64,000 nucleotides of DNA from Hyphomicrobium_A sp963745205 (GTDB taxonomy: Bacteria; Pseudomonadota; Alphaproteobacteria; Rhizobiales; Hyphomicrobiaceae). Location: positions 69,854 to 133,853 of the forward strand of contig CAVUWX010000005.1 of NCBI GenBank assembly GCA_963745205.1, read 5' to 3'. This document shows positions 8,289 through 17,458 of this stretch, piece after piece. Positions within the stretch are counted from its first letter, which is position 1. Every line of letters begins with the position of its first letter. Below the pieces are notes generated by a model that saw only the letters and a list, made by a program, of their open reading frames with translations, had not been told where the DNA came from and did no database searches. Made by a program: the position numbers and the translations under genes.

Positions 8289-9285
8289 CCCAGGTAGCGA
8301 GGAAGCAATCATCGGCGAGTTCTGGGCGCCGCTCGCCGCCGGCTTTCCAGGTGCGTTCGGCCTCGAGGACGACTGCGCGGCGATAACGCCGGACCCGGGC
8401 CGCGATCTCGTCGTGACAACGGACGCGGTGACCGCGGGCGTGCATTTCTTTCCAGGCGAGGACGCGGGCGCGATCGCGTGGAAAGCGCTCGCGGTCAATG
8501 TCTCCGATCTCGTCGCCAAGGGTGCCGCGCCGCTCGCCTACGTCATGTCGCTGGCGTTGCCGGGGACGCCCGAGCGTGCATGGCTCGCCGCGTTCGCCGA
8601 GGGATTGCGGCGCGCGCAAGCGACGTTCGGCTGCTCGCTCATCGGCGGCGACACCGACCGCACACCCGGGCCGCTCAGCGTCTCGATAACCGCGTTTGGA
8701 ACGGTCCCCACCGGCCGCATGGTGCCCCGCTCGACCGCCAAGGTGGGCGACGCCGTATACGTTTCGGGAACGATCGGCGATGCTGCGCTGGGCCTTGCCC
8801 TGCGGCGCGATTCCGCTCTGGCGCAGCGCTGCGGCCTCGACGCCGCCGCACAAGCCCATCTCGACGCCCGGTATCGGCAACCCCAACCACCCGTAGGCTT
8901 GCGCTCCGCGCTGGTCGCCCATGCGAACGCCGCGATCGACATTTCCGATGGCCTTGTGAAGGACTTCGATCGGCTTGTCCGCACCTCACACGTGGGTGGC
9001 GAGATCAATGTCGCCGCCGTGCCGCTCTCGGCCGCGACGCAAGCGGTCCTGGCGGCGGGCGCTGCGACGCTGGCCGACCTCATCACCGGCGGCGAGGACT
9101 ACGAGGTGCTCGCGACGATTGCGCCACAGCGGGTCGAGAAATTCGAGGCCGCAGCAGCGGCCGCGGGAACCAGGGTCACGCGCATTGGCTTTATCGCGGA
9201 TCGCGCGCACGGGGTACGCGTATGCGACGGAAGCGGCCGCGCCATGTCGTTCACAAGAACCGGTTGGGATCATTTCAGCGGCTAG
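8266..9285 (+). CDS. thiL: Thiamine-monophosphate kinase
   Basis: Phosphorylates thiamine monophosphate to the active cofactor thiamine diphosphate. The 339-residue protein is a PurM-like ATP-binding fold: LEDDCAAI near residues 28-35 holds the metal-binding acidic residues, TTDAVTAGVHF and VNVSDLVAKGA follow, and ISDGLVKDFDRL and ITGGEDYEVLAT are in the second half. The ATG at 8266 lies inside the end of nusB. It is the last gene of the tightly packed run. Confidence 0.93.
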   Translation: MTTEKPDSPGSEEAIIGEFWAPLAAGFPGAFGLEDDCAAITPDPGRDLVVTTDAVTAGVHFFPGEDAGAIAWKALAVNVSDLVAKGAAPLAYVMSLALPGTPERAWLAAFAEGLRRAQATFGCSLIGGDTDRTPGPLSVSITAFGTVPTGRMVPRSTAKVGDAVYVSGTIGDAALGLALRRDSALAQRCGLDAAAQAHLDARYRQPQPPVGLRSALVAHANAAIDISDGLVKDFDRLVRTSHVGGEINVAAVPLSAATQAVLAAGAATLADLITGGEDYEVLATIAPQRVEKFEAAAAAAGTRVTRIGFIADRAHGVRVCDGSGRAMSFTRTGWDHFSG

Positions 9286-9496
9286 ACTTCGCGATTGAGA
9301 GGCGCCGATGCGACCGAATGGCGCTTCGTTGCCACCGGGGCAGGCGTCTGCCACTCTGAGACGAGCCCCGTCGTCTTGGTTTGGCCATATCCGGTCGGCA
9401 GTGAAGGCGTTCGGTGGTCAGGCGAAGCTCGGGCAGCCCTGCCGCCAGCCCGCAAGCACAGCTCTCGCGCGCGAGAGAAACGGTCAGGACGGATCG

Positions 9497-10900
9497 ATGC
9501 AGGCATTTCGCGCGCCCGCGCGGCCCCGCGGGGCGCAGATTGCCAACTGCCGAGAGAGCGTATGCAGTCGCCGGGCCGCGGGCGTGATGGGGCTCGTCGT
9601 CTCACTGGTGCTGCTGGCGATCCCAGCCTACGCCCAAGCCGCGCAAACGAATTGGTGGGAAAGCATCACCGGCTTCGGTACGCCCGACTACACGGGGCGC
9701 CGCAATGACGATTATGAGCGCGAGCGCGCTGCGCGCGCGAGCGAGCCGCTCGACGATCTGCGCCCAGACGCCACGCCCTGGCGCAGCGACGAGATGATCG
9801 CCGCGATAGAGGGAGCGATACAGCGCTATCAATCCATCGCCGCCGCCGGCGGGTGGCCGCTCGTTCCGCTCGGGCGCATGATGCGCGAAGGAGATGACGA
9901 CGAGCGCGTACCGATCCTGCGCAAGCGCCTGCAGATGAGCGGCGATCTTGCGCGCCGGGGAGCGCCCTACAACAACTACACCTTCGACGAGGAGTTAACG
10001 CAGGCGGTGCGCCAGTTCCAGCGGCGCAATGGCCTGCGGCCTACGGGTCGCGTGGAGCGGTCGACCTATCCCGCGCTCAACATGACGACCGAGGATCGGC
10101 TTGCGCAGTTGCGGCTCAACCTCGGCCGCATCCGCGAGCTGATGTCCCAGCCGATCGCGGACCGCTACATCCTCGTCAACATCCCTGCCTTCCAGCTCGA
10201 GGCGGTGGATAAGTTCGAGGTTCAGCAGCGCCACCGCGTGATCGTCGGACGCACCGAGCGCCCATCGCCCTCGGTCAAGGCAAGCGTCCGAGCGCTCAAT
10301 TTCTTCCCCTACTGGCGGGTGCCGGAGAGCGTCGCCCACCTCGACCTCATCCCGCACGTGATGAAGGAGCCAGGTTATCTTGGGCAGGAGAAGATCCGTG
10401 TCTTCTCAAGTATCGATGGCCCGGAGGTCGATCCGCAGGCGGTGGACTGGGGCTCCGCAGAAGCGCAGAAATTGAAGTTCCGCCAGGATCCCGGACCCCA
10501 GAACGCGCTCGGCCTCGTCCGCATCGACATGCCGAACGACCAGAACGTCTACATGCACGACACGCCGATGAAGCCGCTCTTTGCCCAGCGGTCGCGCGCC
10601 TTCAGTGCAGGCTGCGTGCGCGTCGAGGACGTCTTCAACTTCGTCGATTGGATCGCGCACTACGAGCCGGGCTGGGAGCCGGGGCGCGCCCAGCAGATCG
10701 TGGCGGCGGGCGAGCCCATCGATATCAATCTGACGCGGCCGATCCCGGTCTTTTTCACCTACATCACTGCCTGGGCCGAGCGCGATGGAACAGTAGTATT
10801 CCGTCCCGACCTCTACGGGCGCGACGGCAGCGTGGACACGACCGCGGAGATGGACCGCGACCCCAACGAGCCGCCGCCCGCGCCGACGCTCGCGCCTTAG
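9497..10900 (+). CDS. L,D-transpeptidase with peptidoglycan-binding domain, secreted
   Basis: Periplasmic enzyme of the YkuD family that forms 3-3 cross-links in peptidoglycan. From the ATG at 9497 (AGGAC upstream) the protein has 467 residues: a long N-region with a hydrophobic signal sequence at about 30-50 ending in AYAQA, a PG_binding_1-type domain at about 135-200 (TQAVRQFQRRNGLRPTGRV), and the YkuD domain at about 220-430. The catalytic signature has H354 in YMHDTP and C373 in SAGCVRV. It is a close paralogue of the truncated gene at the left edge of the window. The frame is open from 9308 but the extra 63 residues look like non-coding read-through. Confidence 0.92.
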   Translation: MQAFRAPARPRGAQIANCRESVCSRRAAGVMGLVVSLVLLAIPAYAQAAQTNWWESITGFGTPDYTGRRNDDYERERAARASEPLDDLRPDATPWRSDEMIAAIEGAIQRYQSIAAAGGWPLVPLGRMMREGDDDERVPILRKRLQMSGDLARRGAPYNNYTFDEELTQAVRQFQRRNGLRPTGRVERSTYPALNMTTEDRLAQLRLNLGRIRELMSQPIADRYILVNIPAFQLEAVDKFEVQQRHRVIVGRTERPSPSVKASVRALNFFPYWRVPESVAHLDLIPHVMKEPGYLGQEKIRVFSSIDGPEVDPQAVDWGSAEAQKLKFRQDPGPQNALGLVRIDMPNDQNVYMHDTPMKPLFAQRSRAFSAGCVRVEDVFNFVDWIAHYEPGWEPGRAQQIVAAGEPIDINLTRPIPVFFTYITAWAERDGTVVFRPDLYGRDGSVDTTAEMDRDPNEPPPAPTLAP

Positions 10901-11019
10901 CTCGGCCGGCCAGCGAACGACCACGCGGGCTCGCCGAGCGGCCTGCCGCCCCTATATCGAGGCGGCCGTGCATCCCTATATGATGACTTGGGCCCAACTC
11001 TCGCATTCGCGTTGTCTCC

Positions 11020-12114
11020 ATGAGCTGGTCGATAAAGCTGTTCACGCTCGGCGGCACTGCCGTCCGCATGCACCTGACCTTCCCGCTGCTGATTGTCTGG
11101 ATCGCCGTGATCGAGTGGCAGCGCGGCACCCCGCAGGATGCTGCGCGTGGCGTGCTGTTCATCCTCGTGCTGTTCGCGTGCGTCGTGCTGCACGAGTTCG
11201 GGCACATTTGGGCCGCCCGCCGCTACGGCATTCGTACGCCCGACGTCACTCTGCTCCCCATCGGCGGCGTCGCCTCCATGGAGCGCATGCCGGAAAAGCC
11301 GGCGCAGGAGATCGCGGTGGCGCTCGCGGGGCCGGCCGTCAATGCGGCGATCGCCTTCGTCATTCTTGTCGGGCTGCGGCTCGATGCTTCGGGGCTGTCC
11401 TTCGGGGCGATCCAGGGAAGCTTCCTGGCGCAGATAGCTGCTGCTAATCTGGTGCTGCTCATATTCAACCTCGTTCCGGCATTTCCAATGGACGGCGGTC
11501 GCGTGCTGCGTGGCGTGCTGGCGATCTGGCTCGGCTTCGGGCGCGCTACGCAAGTAGCCGCGCGGATCGGCCAGGGCTTGGCCATCGTGCTCGCTGCCGT
11601 TGGCTTCATGGGCAATCCGTTGCTCGTGCTGATCGCCATCTTCATCTTCGCAGCCGCGGGCGGCGAGGCGCGCTATGTCAAGCTGCGCGAGCTGGCGCGC
11701 GGGCGCTCCGTTACCGATGCGATGATCGCGCCGCTCGAGACGCTCAGCGTAATGGCGACGGCTGATGATGCGGCTGCGCTCTTGGCGCGCACGGCGCAGC
11801 GCGAGGTGCCGGTGCTCGACGGAGCGGCGCGCCTGCGCGGCGTGGTGGTGCGCGGGAGCATCCTCGATGCGGTCAAGCGCAATCGCGGCGCGACGCCGGT
11901 GCTGGAGTTGATGTCAGGCGATGTCCCGACGGTGGCGCAATCCACCGGCCTCGAAACGGCGATTCCGCTGCTCTTCGCTTCGCGCGCCCGATGTATTGGC
12001 GTCGTCGATACTGCGGGGCGGTTTGTCGGCTATCTCACGCCGGAGAGCGTCGGCGAGCGGCTCGCGGTGCGATTAGGACCCGAGAAGCGCTCGTTGGGCT
12101 GGATCCGCGGGTAG
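11020..12114 (+). CDS. Site-2-protease-like M50 family membrane peptidase with C-terminal CBS region
   Basis: Integral membrane zinc metallopeptidase of the M50 (site-2 protease, SpoIVFB-like) family. The zinc site HEFGH is at residues 58-62 and the second ligand motif NLVPAFPMDGGR at about 150-161 with D158. Four to six membrane helices lie between residues 16 and 215. After residue 220 a soluble part shows two CBS-like halves (VTDAMIAP...EVPVLDG and VLELMSGDVPTV...GVVDTAGRFVGYL), a combination common in bacterial members, where CBS domains are thought to sense adenine nucleotides. The substrate is unknown. The start ATG at 11020 follows a weak ribosome site. Confidence 0.9.
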   Translation: MSWSIKLFTLGGTAVRMHLTFPLLIVWIAVIEWQRGTPQDAARGVLFILVLFACVVLHEFGHIWAARRYGIRTPDVTLLPIGGVASMERMPEKPAQEIAVALAGPAVNAAIAFVILVGLRLDASGLSFGAIQGSFLAQIAAANLVLLIFNLVPAFPMDGGRVLRGVLAIWLGFGRATQVAARIGQGLAIVLAAVGFMGNPLLVLIAIFIFAAAGGEARYVKLRELARGRSVTDAMIAPLETLSVMATADDAAALLARTAQREVPVLDGAARLRGVVVRGSILDAVKRNRGATPVLELMSGDVPTVAQSTGLETAIPLLFASRARCIGVVDTAGRFVGYLTPESVGERLAVRLGPEKRSLGWIRG

Positions 12115-12139
12115 GACGATGCCAGGCGCGTGGACGCGC

Positions 12140-12472
12140 CTACCGGTCCCCTTCGCGCAGCGACATGATGAAGACCGCGAGCCGGGCCTTCTCCTCTTGC
12201 GACAGATGGTGGTTCGGCATCGTGGGCGGTGCGATCTTGAGCCAGCTTGCAATTCCATCGACGGATTGCCCCGGCCGGTTGGCGACCGCGCGAAAGCTAG
12301 GGATACCGGAGTGCCCGCTTTTTTCCCCCTGGCCGGGCTGCATGTGGCAGCCCGCGCACAGGCGCTGCGCCAAGTCGCGCCCTTCTTCGACATCGGAGCG
12401 CGCCCATGCCGAGCAGAACGGTAGGCCGATAGCCACCGCCGCAACGGGGAGCAACAGGATACGTTTAACCAT
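12140..12472 (-). CDS. Small periplasmic cytochrome c, class I
   Basis: A 110-residue secreted mono-heme cytochrome c. Residues 1-25 form a signal peptide (hydrophobic core ILLLPVAAVAIGLPF, cleavage after AWA). The heme motif is C39-A-G-C42-H43 and the likely distal ligand is M85 in PTMPNHHLS. ATG at 12472 with GGAG upstream is preferred over the in-frame GTG at 12487. It is the last gene of a three-gene minus-strand operon with the flavin reductase-like gene and another cytochrome c. Role is presumably electron transfer in the periplasm; the partner is unknown. Confidence 0.85.
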   Translation of the reverse strand: MVKRILLLPVAAVAIGLPFCSAWARSDVEEGRDLAQRLCAGCHMQPGQGEKSGHSGIPSFRAVANRPGQSVDGIASWLKIAPPTMPNHHLSQEEKARLAVFIMSLREGDR

Positions 12473-12511
12473 CGGGGTTTTCTCCACTTTCGGTTAGCGT
12501 CGCCAGGGCAG

Positions 12512-13042
12512 TTAGCGCATCCGCGATTTTAGCCTGATGACCTTTCCATCGACGATGAACGTGCCGTAGCCGCGATGATGGATCGTCTTCGCGTCCTTCC
12601 AGTTGGGATCAACCCAAGCCTTCACCACCTCGAGTATGAAGAGGTTGTACTTGTCGACGAGGCGCGTCTCGACCACCCGGCATTCCAGATTGGCGAAGCA
12701 CTGCGCCAGCAGTGGCGCTGCAACGCGCTCGGCCCGCTTCGCGTTAAGCCGAAACGCCGCAAATTTGTCGACGTCACGGCCCGAGCAGTTTCCAATTTTG
12801 ACCACCTGATCGGCGATTTCAACCGAGGGTATCGCGATCACGCACTCTTTCGTTTTTCGAAGCGCCGCGAAGCTGTGGTCACCGCTGCTGACAACACAGG
12901 CGACGAGCGGCGGTTCGAAGTCGACCATCATATGCCAGGACATAGTCATCACGTTTGCCGTGCCGCCGCTCGCCGTGGCGAGCAGGACCACCGGACCGGG
13001 CTCGAGCAACTGATAGACCTTCGATAGCGGCAGTACTTTCAT
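12512..13042 (-). CDS. Flavin reductase-like FMN-binding protein
   Basis: A 176-residue protein of the flavin reductase-like family (FMN-binding split barrel). The family pattern is seen in PGPVVLLATASGGTANVMTMSWH near residues 16-38, PPLVACVVSSGDHSFAAL, and a C-terminal half with FANLECRVVETRLVDKYNLFILEVVKAWVD. Such proteins bind FMN and reduce flavin or act as NAD(P)H:flavin oxidoreductases; the exact substrate cannot be told. Its ATG overlaps the stop of the upstream cytochrome gene (13039-13410) by four bases, so the two are translationally coupled. Confidence 0.85.
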   Translation of the reverse strand: MKVLPLSKVYQLLEPGPVVLLATASGGTANVMTMSWHMMVDFEPPLVACVVSSGDHSFAALRKTKECVIAIPSVEIADQVVKIGNCSGRDVDKFAAFRLNAKRAERVAAPLLAQCFANLECRVVETRLVDKYNLFILEVVKAWVDPNWKDAKTIHHRGYGTFIVDGKVIRLKSRMR

Positions 13043-13410
13043 GGCGATGATGGCTTGAGGCTCATGATGTAGCCGACCACCGCGTCGATCATCTCATCGC
13101 TGAGCCCGGGATCGGGCATCGTGTAGGGCTTATCCTCGGTGCGATGCGCGGTATGCAGGAAGGCGGTCAAGGATGCGGCCGTCGTGTCGGGGCGCGTGGC
13201 AATCGCGGCAAAATCGGGCCCGGGAGCCCGCAGTATCGGCGAATACTCCTGATCGGGTCCGGTCACGTGGCAAATCCAGCAGATCTTGTCGGCGATCTCG
13301 CGTCCGCGCTGAACCTGGGCAGTCTCCGCTTGTGATACCTCCCTAGCGCCGAGTTGTCCGCTGGGAGGCAGCAGGGAGAGCCCAACGGCAGCGATAATTG
13401 CGACCCGCAC
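13039..13410 (-). CDS. Secreted cytochrome c, class I
   Basis: A secreted mono-heme cytochrome c of about 123 residues. The GTG at 13410 with GGAGGA seven bases upstream is preferred over the in-frame GTG at 13425. Residues 1-22 look like a short signal peptide. The heme motif is C44-W-I-C47-H48 and the distal methionine is probably M98 in YTMPDPGLSD. It overlaps the flavin reductase-like gene by four bases (ATGA) and is the first gene of the three-gene operon. It resembles the downstream cytochrome in length and in the MPDPGLSDEMIDAVVGYIMSL helix. Confidence 0.83.
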   Translation of the reverse strand: MRVAIIAAVGLSLLPPSGQLGAREVSQAETAQVQRGREIADKICWICHVTGPDQEYSPILRAPGPDFAAIATRPDTTAASLTAFLHTAHRTEDKPYTMPDPGLSDEMIDAVVGYIMSLKPSSP

Positions 13411-13678
13411 TGTCAGTTCCTCCACTCGCCAACGTTGCGCCGCGGCCTTGGGTGCATATGCGCTGCCGCTTCGGCGGGCATATCGGCCATAATTCTTTCC
13501 GTGGCGGCGTACCGATTACGAACCGGAGCCGCCGCTTCCGTCGTTGATTCAGCTCAAGGCGGAGGCGCAAGTCGCATCTAATTTCGCGGGGGCTTTGCTT
13601 TAGTCTCGTTGTGATCGCGCGGCGCGCTACGATGCGTTGGGGGCCTTGGTCATCGACCCGACGAGGGGATGCGCACGC

Positions 13679-14956
13679 ATGCGACTTCGAGAACCGGGGG
13701 CGGGGACCCTGCACAGGATTTGGCAGGCGCTCGGGCCTGGACTGATCACCGGCGCCGCCGATGACGATCCGAGCGGAATTGCAACCTACTCGCAAGCTGG
13801 CGCGCAATTCGGATACGCGCTCGCCTGGACGATGTTGCTGACGCTGCCGTTCATGGTGGCGATCCAGATCATCAGCGCGTGCATCGGCTGGCGGACGGGC
13901 AGGGGGTTGGCGCGAAATATTGGGCGCGAGCTTCCGGCGCCCGTCCTCTATGCGCTCGTCTTGCTACTGGTGATTGCCAACACCATCAACATAGCTGCGG
14001 ACCTTGCCGCCATGGGCGAGGCCCTCCGGCTCGCCGTGAACGGACCTGCGCTGCTCTATGCCATTTTGTTCGGCCTCGGGTGCCTCATCGCAGAAGTGTT
14101 CATCCCGTATCATCGCTATGCTGGCTACTTGAAGCTGCTTACGTCGGTGTTGCTCGTGTACGTGGCGGCGGCTTTCAGCCTTCACATTGCATGGGGCACC
14201 GTCCTCGGCTCCCTATTGGTCCCGACCGTCTCTCTCGACCATCAGCTCCTCCTCGTGATTGTCGCCATCTTCGGCACGACCATCAGCCCCTACCTCTTCT
14301 TCTGGCAGGCCTCGCAAGAAGCCGAGGACTCGCGGCTCAGCCATCGCGGGCGCCACGCGTCATCGGCGCTTTCGCGCAGGGATTTCTTCTCCCGCATCTC
14401 GTTCGATACCTGGATCGGGATGGCCTTCTCCAATCTCATCGCCTTCTTCATCATCGTGACCACGGCGGCGACGCTGCACGCCAATGGCATCACCAACATC
14501 GAGACGGCCTCGCAAGCCGCCGAGGCTCTGCGTCCGATTGCTGGCGACCTGACTTTCGCGCTGTTTGCTGCCGGGATCATCGGCACCGGCCTGCTCGCGG
14601 TGCCGGTGCTCGCCGGATCCGCCGCCTATGCGGTCGCCGATGCTTTTGGCTTGCGCGGTAGCCTCGAGCTCCCAGCCGGACGTGCACTAGGTTTTTACGC
14701 CATTGTCGGGGCTGCGACGCTCGCAGGTGCTGGGCTCAGCCTCAGCAACATCGATCCAGTCGCGATGTTGTTCTGGACTGCCGTAATCAACGGAATTGTT
14801 GCGGTGCCGATCATGGCGGCCATGATGGTATTGGTCTCGAGCCCCCGCACCAAGCTGACGCTTGCTCTGCCGCCATGGGTGACGCTTCTGGGATGGGCTG
14901 CGACCGGACTTATGGCGCTTACTGTTGGACTGCTTACCTGGTCGAGCTGGCCATAG
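13679..14956 (+). CDS. Nramp-family-like metal ion transporter
   Basis: Integral membrane protein of 425 residues with about 11 hydrophobic helices, in the Nramp (SLC11) superfamily of proton-coupled divalent metal transporters. The helix-1 motif reads DDDPSG at about 28-33 instead of the canonical DPGN, and the helix-6 motif reads TTISPYLFFWQASQEAE instead of the metal-binding MPHN type. Both substitutions are typical of the distant Nramp-related branches whose substrates differ from manganese and iron, so the ion is left open. ATG 13679 with GAGGGG upstream is chosen over TTG 13637. The gene stands alone, immediately before the tRNA-Asn fragment. Confidence 0.85.
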   Translation: MRLREPGAGTLHRIWQALGPGLITGAADDDPSGIATYSQAGAQFGYALAWTMLLTLPFMVAIQIISACIGWRTGRGLARNIGRELPAPVLYALVLLLVIANTINIAADLAAMGEALRLAVNGPALLYAILFGLGCLIAEVFIPYHRYAGYLKLLTSVLLVYVAAAFSLHIAWGTVLGSLLVPTVSLDHQLLLVIVAIFGTTISPYLFFWQASQEAEDSRLSHRGRHASSALSRRDFFSRISFDTWIGMAFSNLIAFFIIVTTAATLHANGITNIETASQAAEALRPIAGDLTFALFAAGIIGTGLLAVPVLAGSAAYAVADAFGLRGSLELPAGRALGFYAIVGAATLAGAGLSLSNIDPVAMLFWTAVINGIVAVPIMAAMMVLVSSPRTKLTLALPPWVTLLGWAATGLMALTVGLLTWSSWP

Positions 14957-14999
14957 GAGAGCCCTGCGCGTCACGAATCCGAATGGTGATTGGAAAAAT

Positions 15000-15044
15000 T
15001 GGCTCCGCGGGTAGGATTCGAACCTACGACCAACCGGTTAACAG
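15000..15044 (-). other. 3' half of tRNA-Asn(GTT), left attachment site of an integrated element
   Basis: Read on the minus strand, these 45 bases are the 3' part of a tRNA-Asn: anticodon loop CTGTTAACC, then variable loop, the T-arm core GGTTCGAATCC, the acceptor strand CCCGCGGAG and an encoded CCA. The 5' half (D-arm and 5' acceptor) is absent; sequence identity to a tRNA stops at 15045. A 3'-only tRNA copy next to an integrase (15255) is the usual product of site-specific integration into a tRNA gene. The complete tRNA-Asn should lie at the other end of the element; I did not find it in this window. Confidence 0.88.
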
Positions 15045-15254
15045 ATAGTCCCCGCGCAGTCTGCTGCGACGGCATGCAAACCCGTGCGACGGCGAAGCTC
15101 TTGTTCCCAGTGGAAAACAGCGCGCAAGGCATCGCGACGTGTCCCAACTTATTGCAGTCGAGCGCATGCAAATGTACCTAGCAGGTACGGATCGGCAGGG
15201 CCTCTGAGGGTCCCTTTGGTCCGTCGAGTGCGGCGTATTGGTACGGGGACCAGC

Positions 15255-16463
15255 ATGCCACAACTCTCGCTGACGGACCGCTTCGCGGCCGGCGCAAGGT
15301 CCGCCCAGATACAGACGGATTATTTTGACGATAAGGTCCCCGGCCTGGCGCTGCGCGTCTCAAACAATGCCCGAAAGACGTGGTCTTTCCTTTTCACCTC
15401 ACCAAGAGACGGCAAGCGGGCGCGGATGACGCTCGGGGGATATCCCCAGACGAGCCTCTCACAGGCCCGTACGCTTGCCCTAGAGGCGCGAGGCCATCTC
15501 GAGGAGGGGTATGACCCCCGCGATGTGCGAACGGCCCAGGCGGCCGGAGCGATGACTCTGACGGCCCTTATCGAGAGTTACCTCGAGAAGCATGTCCGCC
15601 CGAGCCTGAGAAGTGCAAGGGAGATTGAGCGGCGGCTGGCCAGAAACGTTACCCCGCTCATAGGCGATGTGCAGGTCGGAGAGCTGCACAGACGGGACAT
15701 CAACCGCATCGTCGATCCGGTCTTGAAGCGTGAACGCCGGGTTGAGGCCGGGCGGGTGTTCGAGGATGTGCGCGCCTTACTCCGATGGGCCGTCGCCCGC
15801 GGCGATCTCGACCGGAACCCGATGGACGGGATGAAGAAGCCGAACGGATCGGCGCCTCGCGAGCGAGTTCTATGTGACGACGAGATCCGCACCCTGTGGA
15901 ACGGCTTACCTACAATGCTGGCGCGCTCCAGGGCTTGCCAGCGCGTCGTCAAACTCTGCTTGGTTACGGCGCAACGCGTCGGCGAGGTAGCCGGGATGGC
16001 GGTCGCCGAACTCGACCTTGAGAATGCCACTTGGACGATACCGGCGGCGCGCTCAAAGAATAAGCGACCCCATAGAGTGCCGCTCTCGACGCTAGCGATT
16101 GAGATCATTTGCGAGGCTCTAATAGATGCCGGGAGTGGCCCAGCGTTCGTGTTTCCTAACGAGGCCGGTGACGCCGGGCTTACTGGCCGGGTGGTGGCCC
16201 GAACAATTGTCAGGGCGCGAGGTCGTATCGGCCTCCCCCATTGGACGATGCACGACTTGCGCCGGACCGCTCTCTCAAATTTCGCCAAGCTCGGCATATG
16301 GCCGATAGTTGCGGGTGCGGTGGCGAACCACACAAGCGTCACCAGAGCGACCGTCACGCTCGCGGTTTATACCCAATACTCCTACGAGAAAGAAAAGCGC
16401 GAAACGCTTGAAGTGTGGGCGAAGCATCTGGCCATTATCTTGGTGTCGGGACGGGCAAGCTGA
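15255..16463 (+). CDS. Tyrosine-type integrase (P4-like)
   Basis: Site-specific recombinase of 402 residues that would integrate and excise the element at the adjacent tRNA-Asn site. The N-terminal arm-binding domain (DUF4102-like, LTDRFAAGARSAQ... through DDKVPGLALRVS...GKRARMTLGGYPQTSL) is typical of P4-type integrases. The catalytic domain shows the first arginine in TAQRVGEVAGM, HDLRRT with the second arginine, ANHTS with the third conserved position and the nucleophile tyrosine in the YTQYSYEKEK region. ATG 15255 is preceded by GGGGAC; the open frame starts at 15084 but that stretch contains the att region. Confidence 0.93.
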   Translation: MPQLSLTDRFAAGARSAQIQTDYFDDKVPGLALRVSNNARKTWSFLFTSPRDGKRARMTLGGYPQTSLSQARTLALEARGHLEEGYDPRDVRTAQAAGAMTLTALIESYLEKHVRPSLRSAREIERRLARNVTPLIGDVQVGELHRRDINRIVDPVLKRERRVEAGRVFEDVRALLRWAVARGDLDRNPMDGMKKPNGSAPRERVLCDDEIRTLWNGLPTMLARSRACQRVVKLCLVTAQRVGEVAGMAVAELDLENATWTIPAARSKNKRPHRVPLSTLAIEIICEALIDAGSGPAFVFPNEAGDAGLTGRVVARTIVRARGRIGLPHWTMHDLRRTALSNFAKLGIWPIVAGAVANHTSVTRATVTLAVYTQYSYEKEKRETLEVWAKHLAIILVSGRAS

Positions 16464-17029
16464 TGGCCCCGGCAGAGCTGCGCGCAATCGAATACGCCGC
16501 GTTTGCCCTATCGTGGCGGGCAGGTCACTTTCGAGCCTACTTCCAAGAGGCGGAGGTGGCGCTCGTTTTGTGCCACTACAAAGAGATCAACCAGAGAGCC
16601 CTTGTTTCGCTTGCGCGATCCGGGCACGCTGCCGCGCATACCAGTCTATGCGCAATGGCAAACTTTCTTACGGGAATTGACGATCCGCTGCCGCTCTGGC
16701 TCCAAGACTATGTTCTTTTTGCAGCACAGGTTGGCGAGGGCCGCAGAGAACGAGGGCGTGACGCGCAGGAGAACTTTCTTCGCGATGCTGCTATCGGACA
16801 AGCGGTGGCAATGGTCACGGATGCATTCGACCTCCGGCCCACACGAAATGCTGCGACGTCTGCAGAATGTGGGTGCTCGATCGTTGCCGAAGCCCTGGCA
16901 AGGCACTTCAATGTGCACATGACGGAAGCTAACGTTGTTTCAATCTGGCGCCGGACAGTCGAGCGGGAGATATCCAGGTGCCGCGACTTGGACGAAAGAG
17001 ACCTGTTGCCGCTGGACCCTGCGTTTTAA
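16463..17029 (+). CDS. Hypothetical protein next to the integrase
   Basis: Not recognised. A 188-residue soluble protein whose ATG overlaps the last base of the integrase stop codon, so translation is coupled. No signal peptide or membrane helix; there is a CGCSIVAEALARHFNVHMTEANVVSIWRRTVERE stretch near the C-terminus that could be a helix-turn-helix-like region. Position directly after the integrase suggests an element-specific accessory gene. Confidence 0.6.
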   Translation: MAPAELRAIEYAAFALSWRAGHFRAYFQEAEVALVLCHYKEINQRALVSLARSGHAAAHTSLCAMANFLTGIDDPLPLWLQDYVLFAAQVGEGRRERGRDAQENFLRDAAIGQAVAMVTDAFDLRPTRNAATSAECGCSIVAEALARHFNVHMTEANVVSIWRRTVEREISRCRDLDERDLLPLDPAF

Positions 17030-17113
17030 GCAAATCACTTTTTGCCTCATACGACAAAGCCGATTGCGGTGTGTATCTCCGGACTGCTTCCGTTAGCAGC
17101 GAAGGAGAACGCG

Positions 17114-17332
17114 ATGGGTAGTGACGATCTTCTTGACCGCCGGGGCGCCTGCGCATTCTTCGGAGGCGTGCGCCCCATACATTTTGCGACGCTCTATCGC
17201 GGGATAGAGGCCGGCCGTTATCCGAAGCCGGTCAGGGTCTCCCCGAACACATCGAGATGGCTCCGGTCCGAGTGCCAGAGGGCTCTAGAGGCGTTGATTT
17301 CCGCGCGAGATGAGCGATCAGAAGCGCCATAA
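17114..17332 (+). CDS. AlpA-like helix-turn-helix regulator
   Basis: A 72-residue protein with the layout of AlpA/excisionase-type regulators: start LLDRRGACAFFGG, a recognition segment IHFATLYRGIEAGRYPKPVRVSPNTSRWLRSECQ and a short tail. In P4-type elements such proteins activate the integrase or control excision. The ATG at 17114 has an AAGGAG ribosome site; the longer frame from 17042 is less likely. It sits between the integrase and the replication-type genes, as in many phage satellites and small integrative elements. Confidence 0.78.
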   Translation: MGSDDLLDRRGACAFFGGVRPIHFATLYRGIEAGRYPKPVRVSPNTSRWLRSECQRALEALISARDERSEAP

Positions 17333-17458
17333 AAATCGCCGCGGGGATGGGGTCCCCAACGGTGAAAAACAACTGAATCATGATGGGGGTCTTATTCATG
17401 CGTATTCGCGCCGAGATCAAGGCCGATGCCGCCATCGCCAGCAAGGACGATGGCGCAG

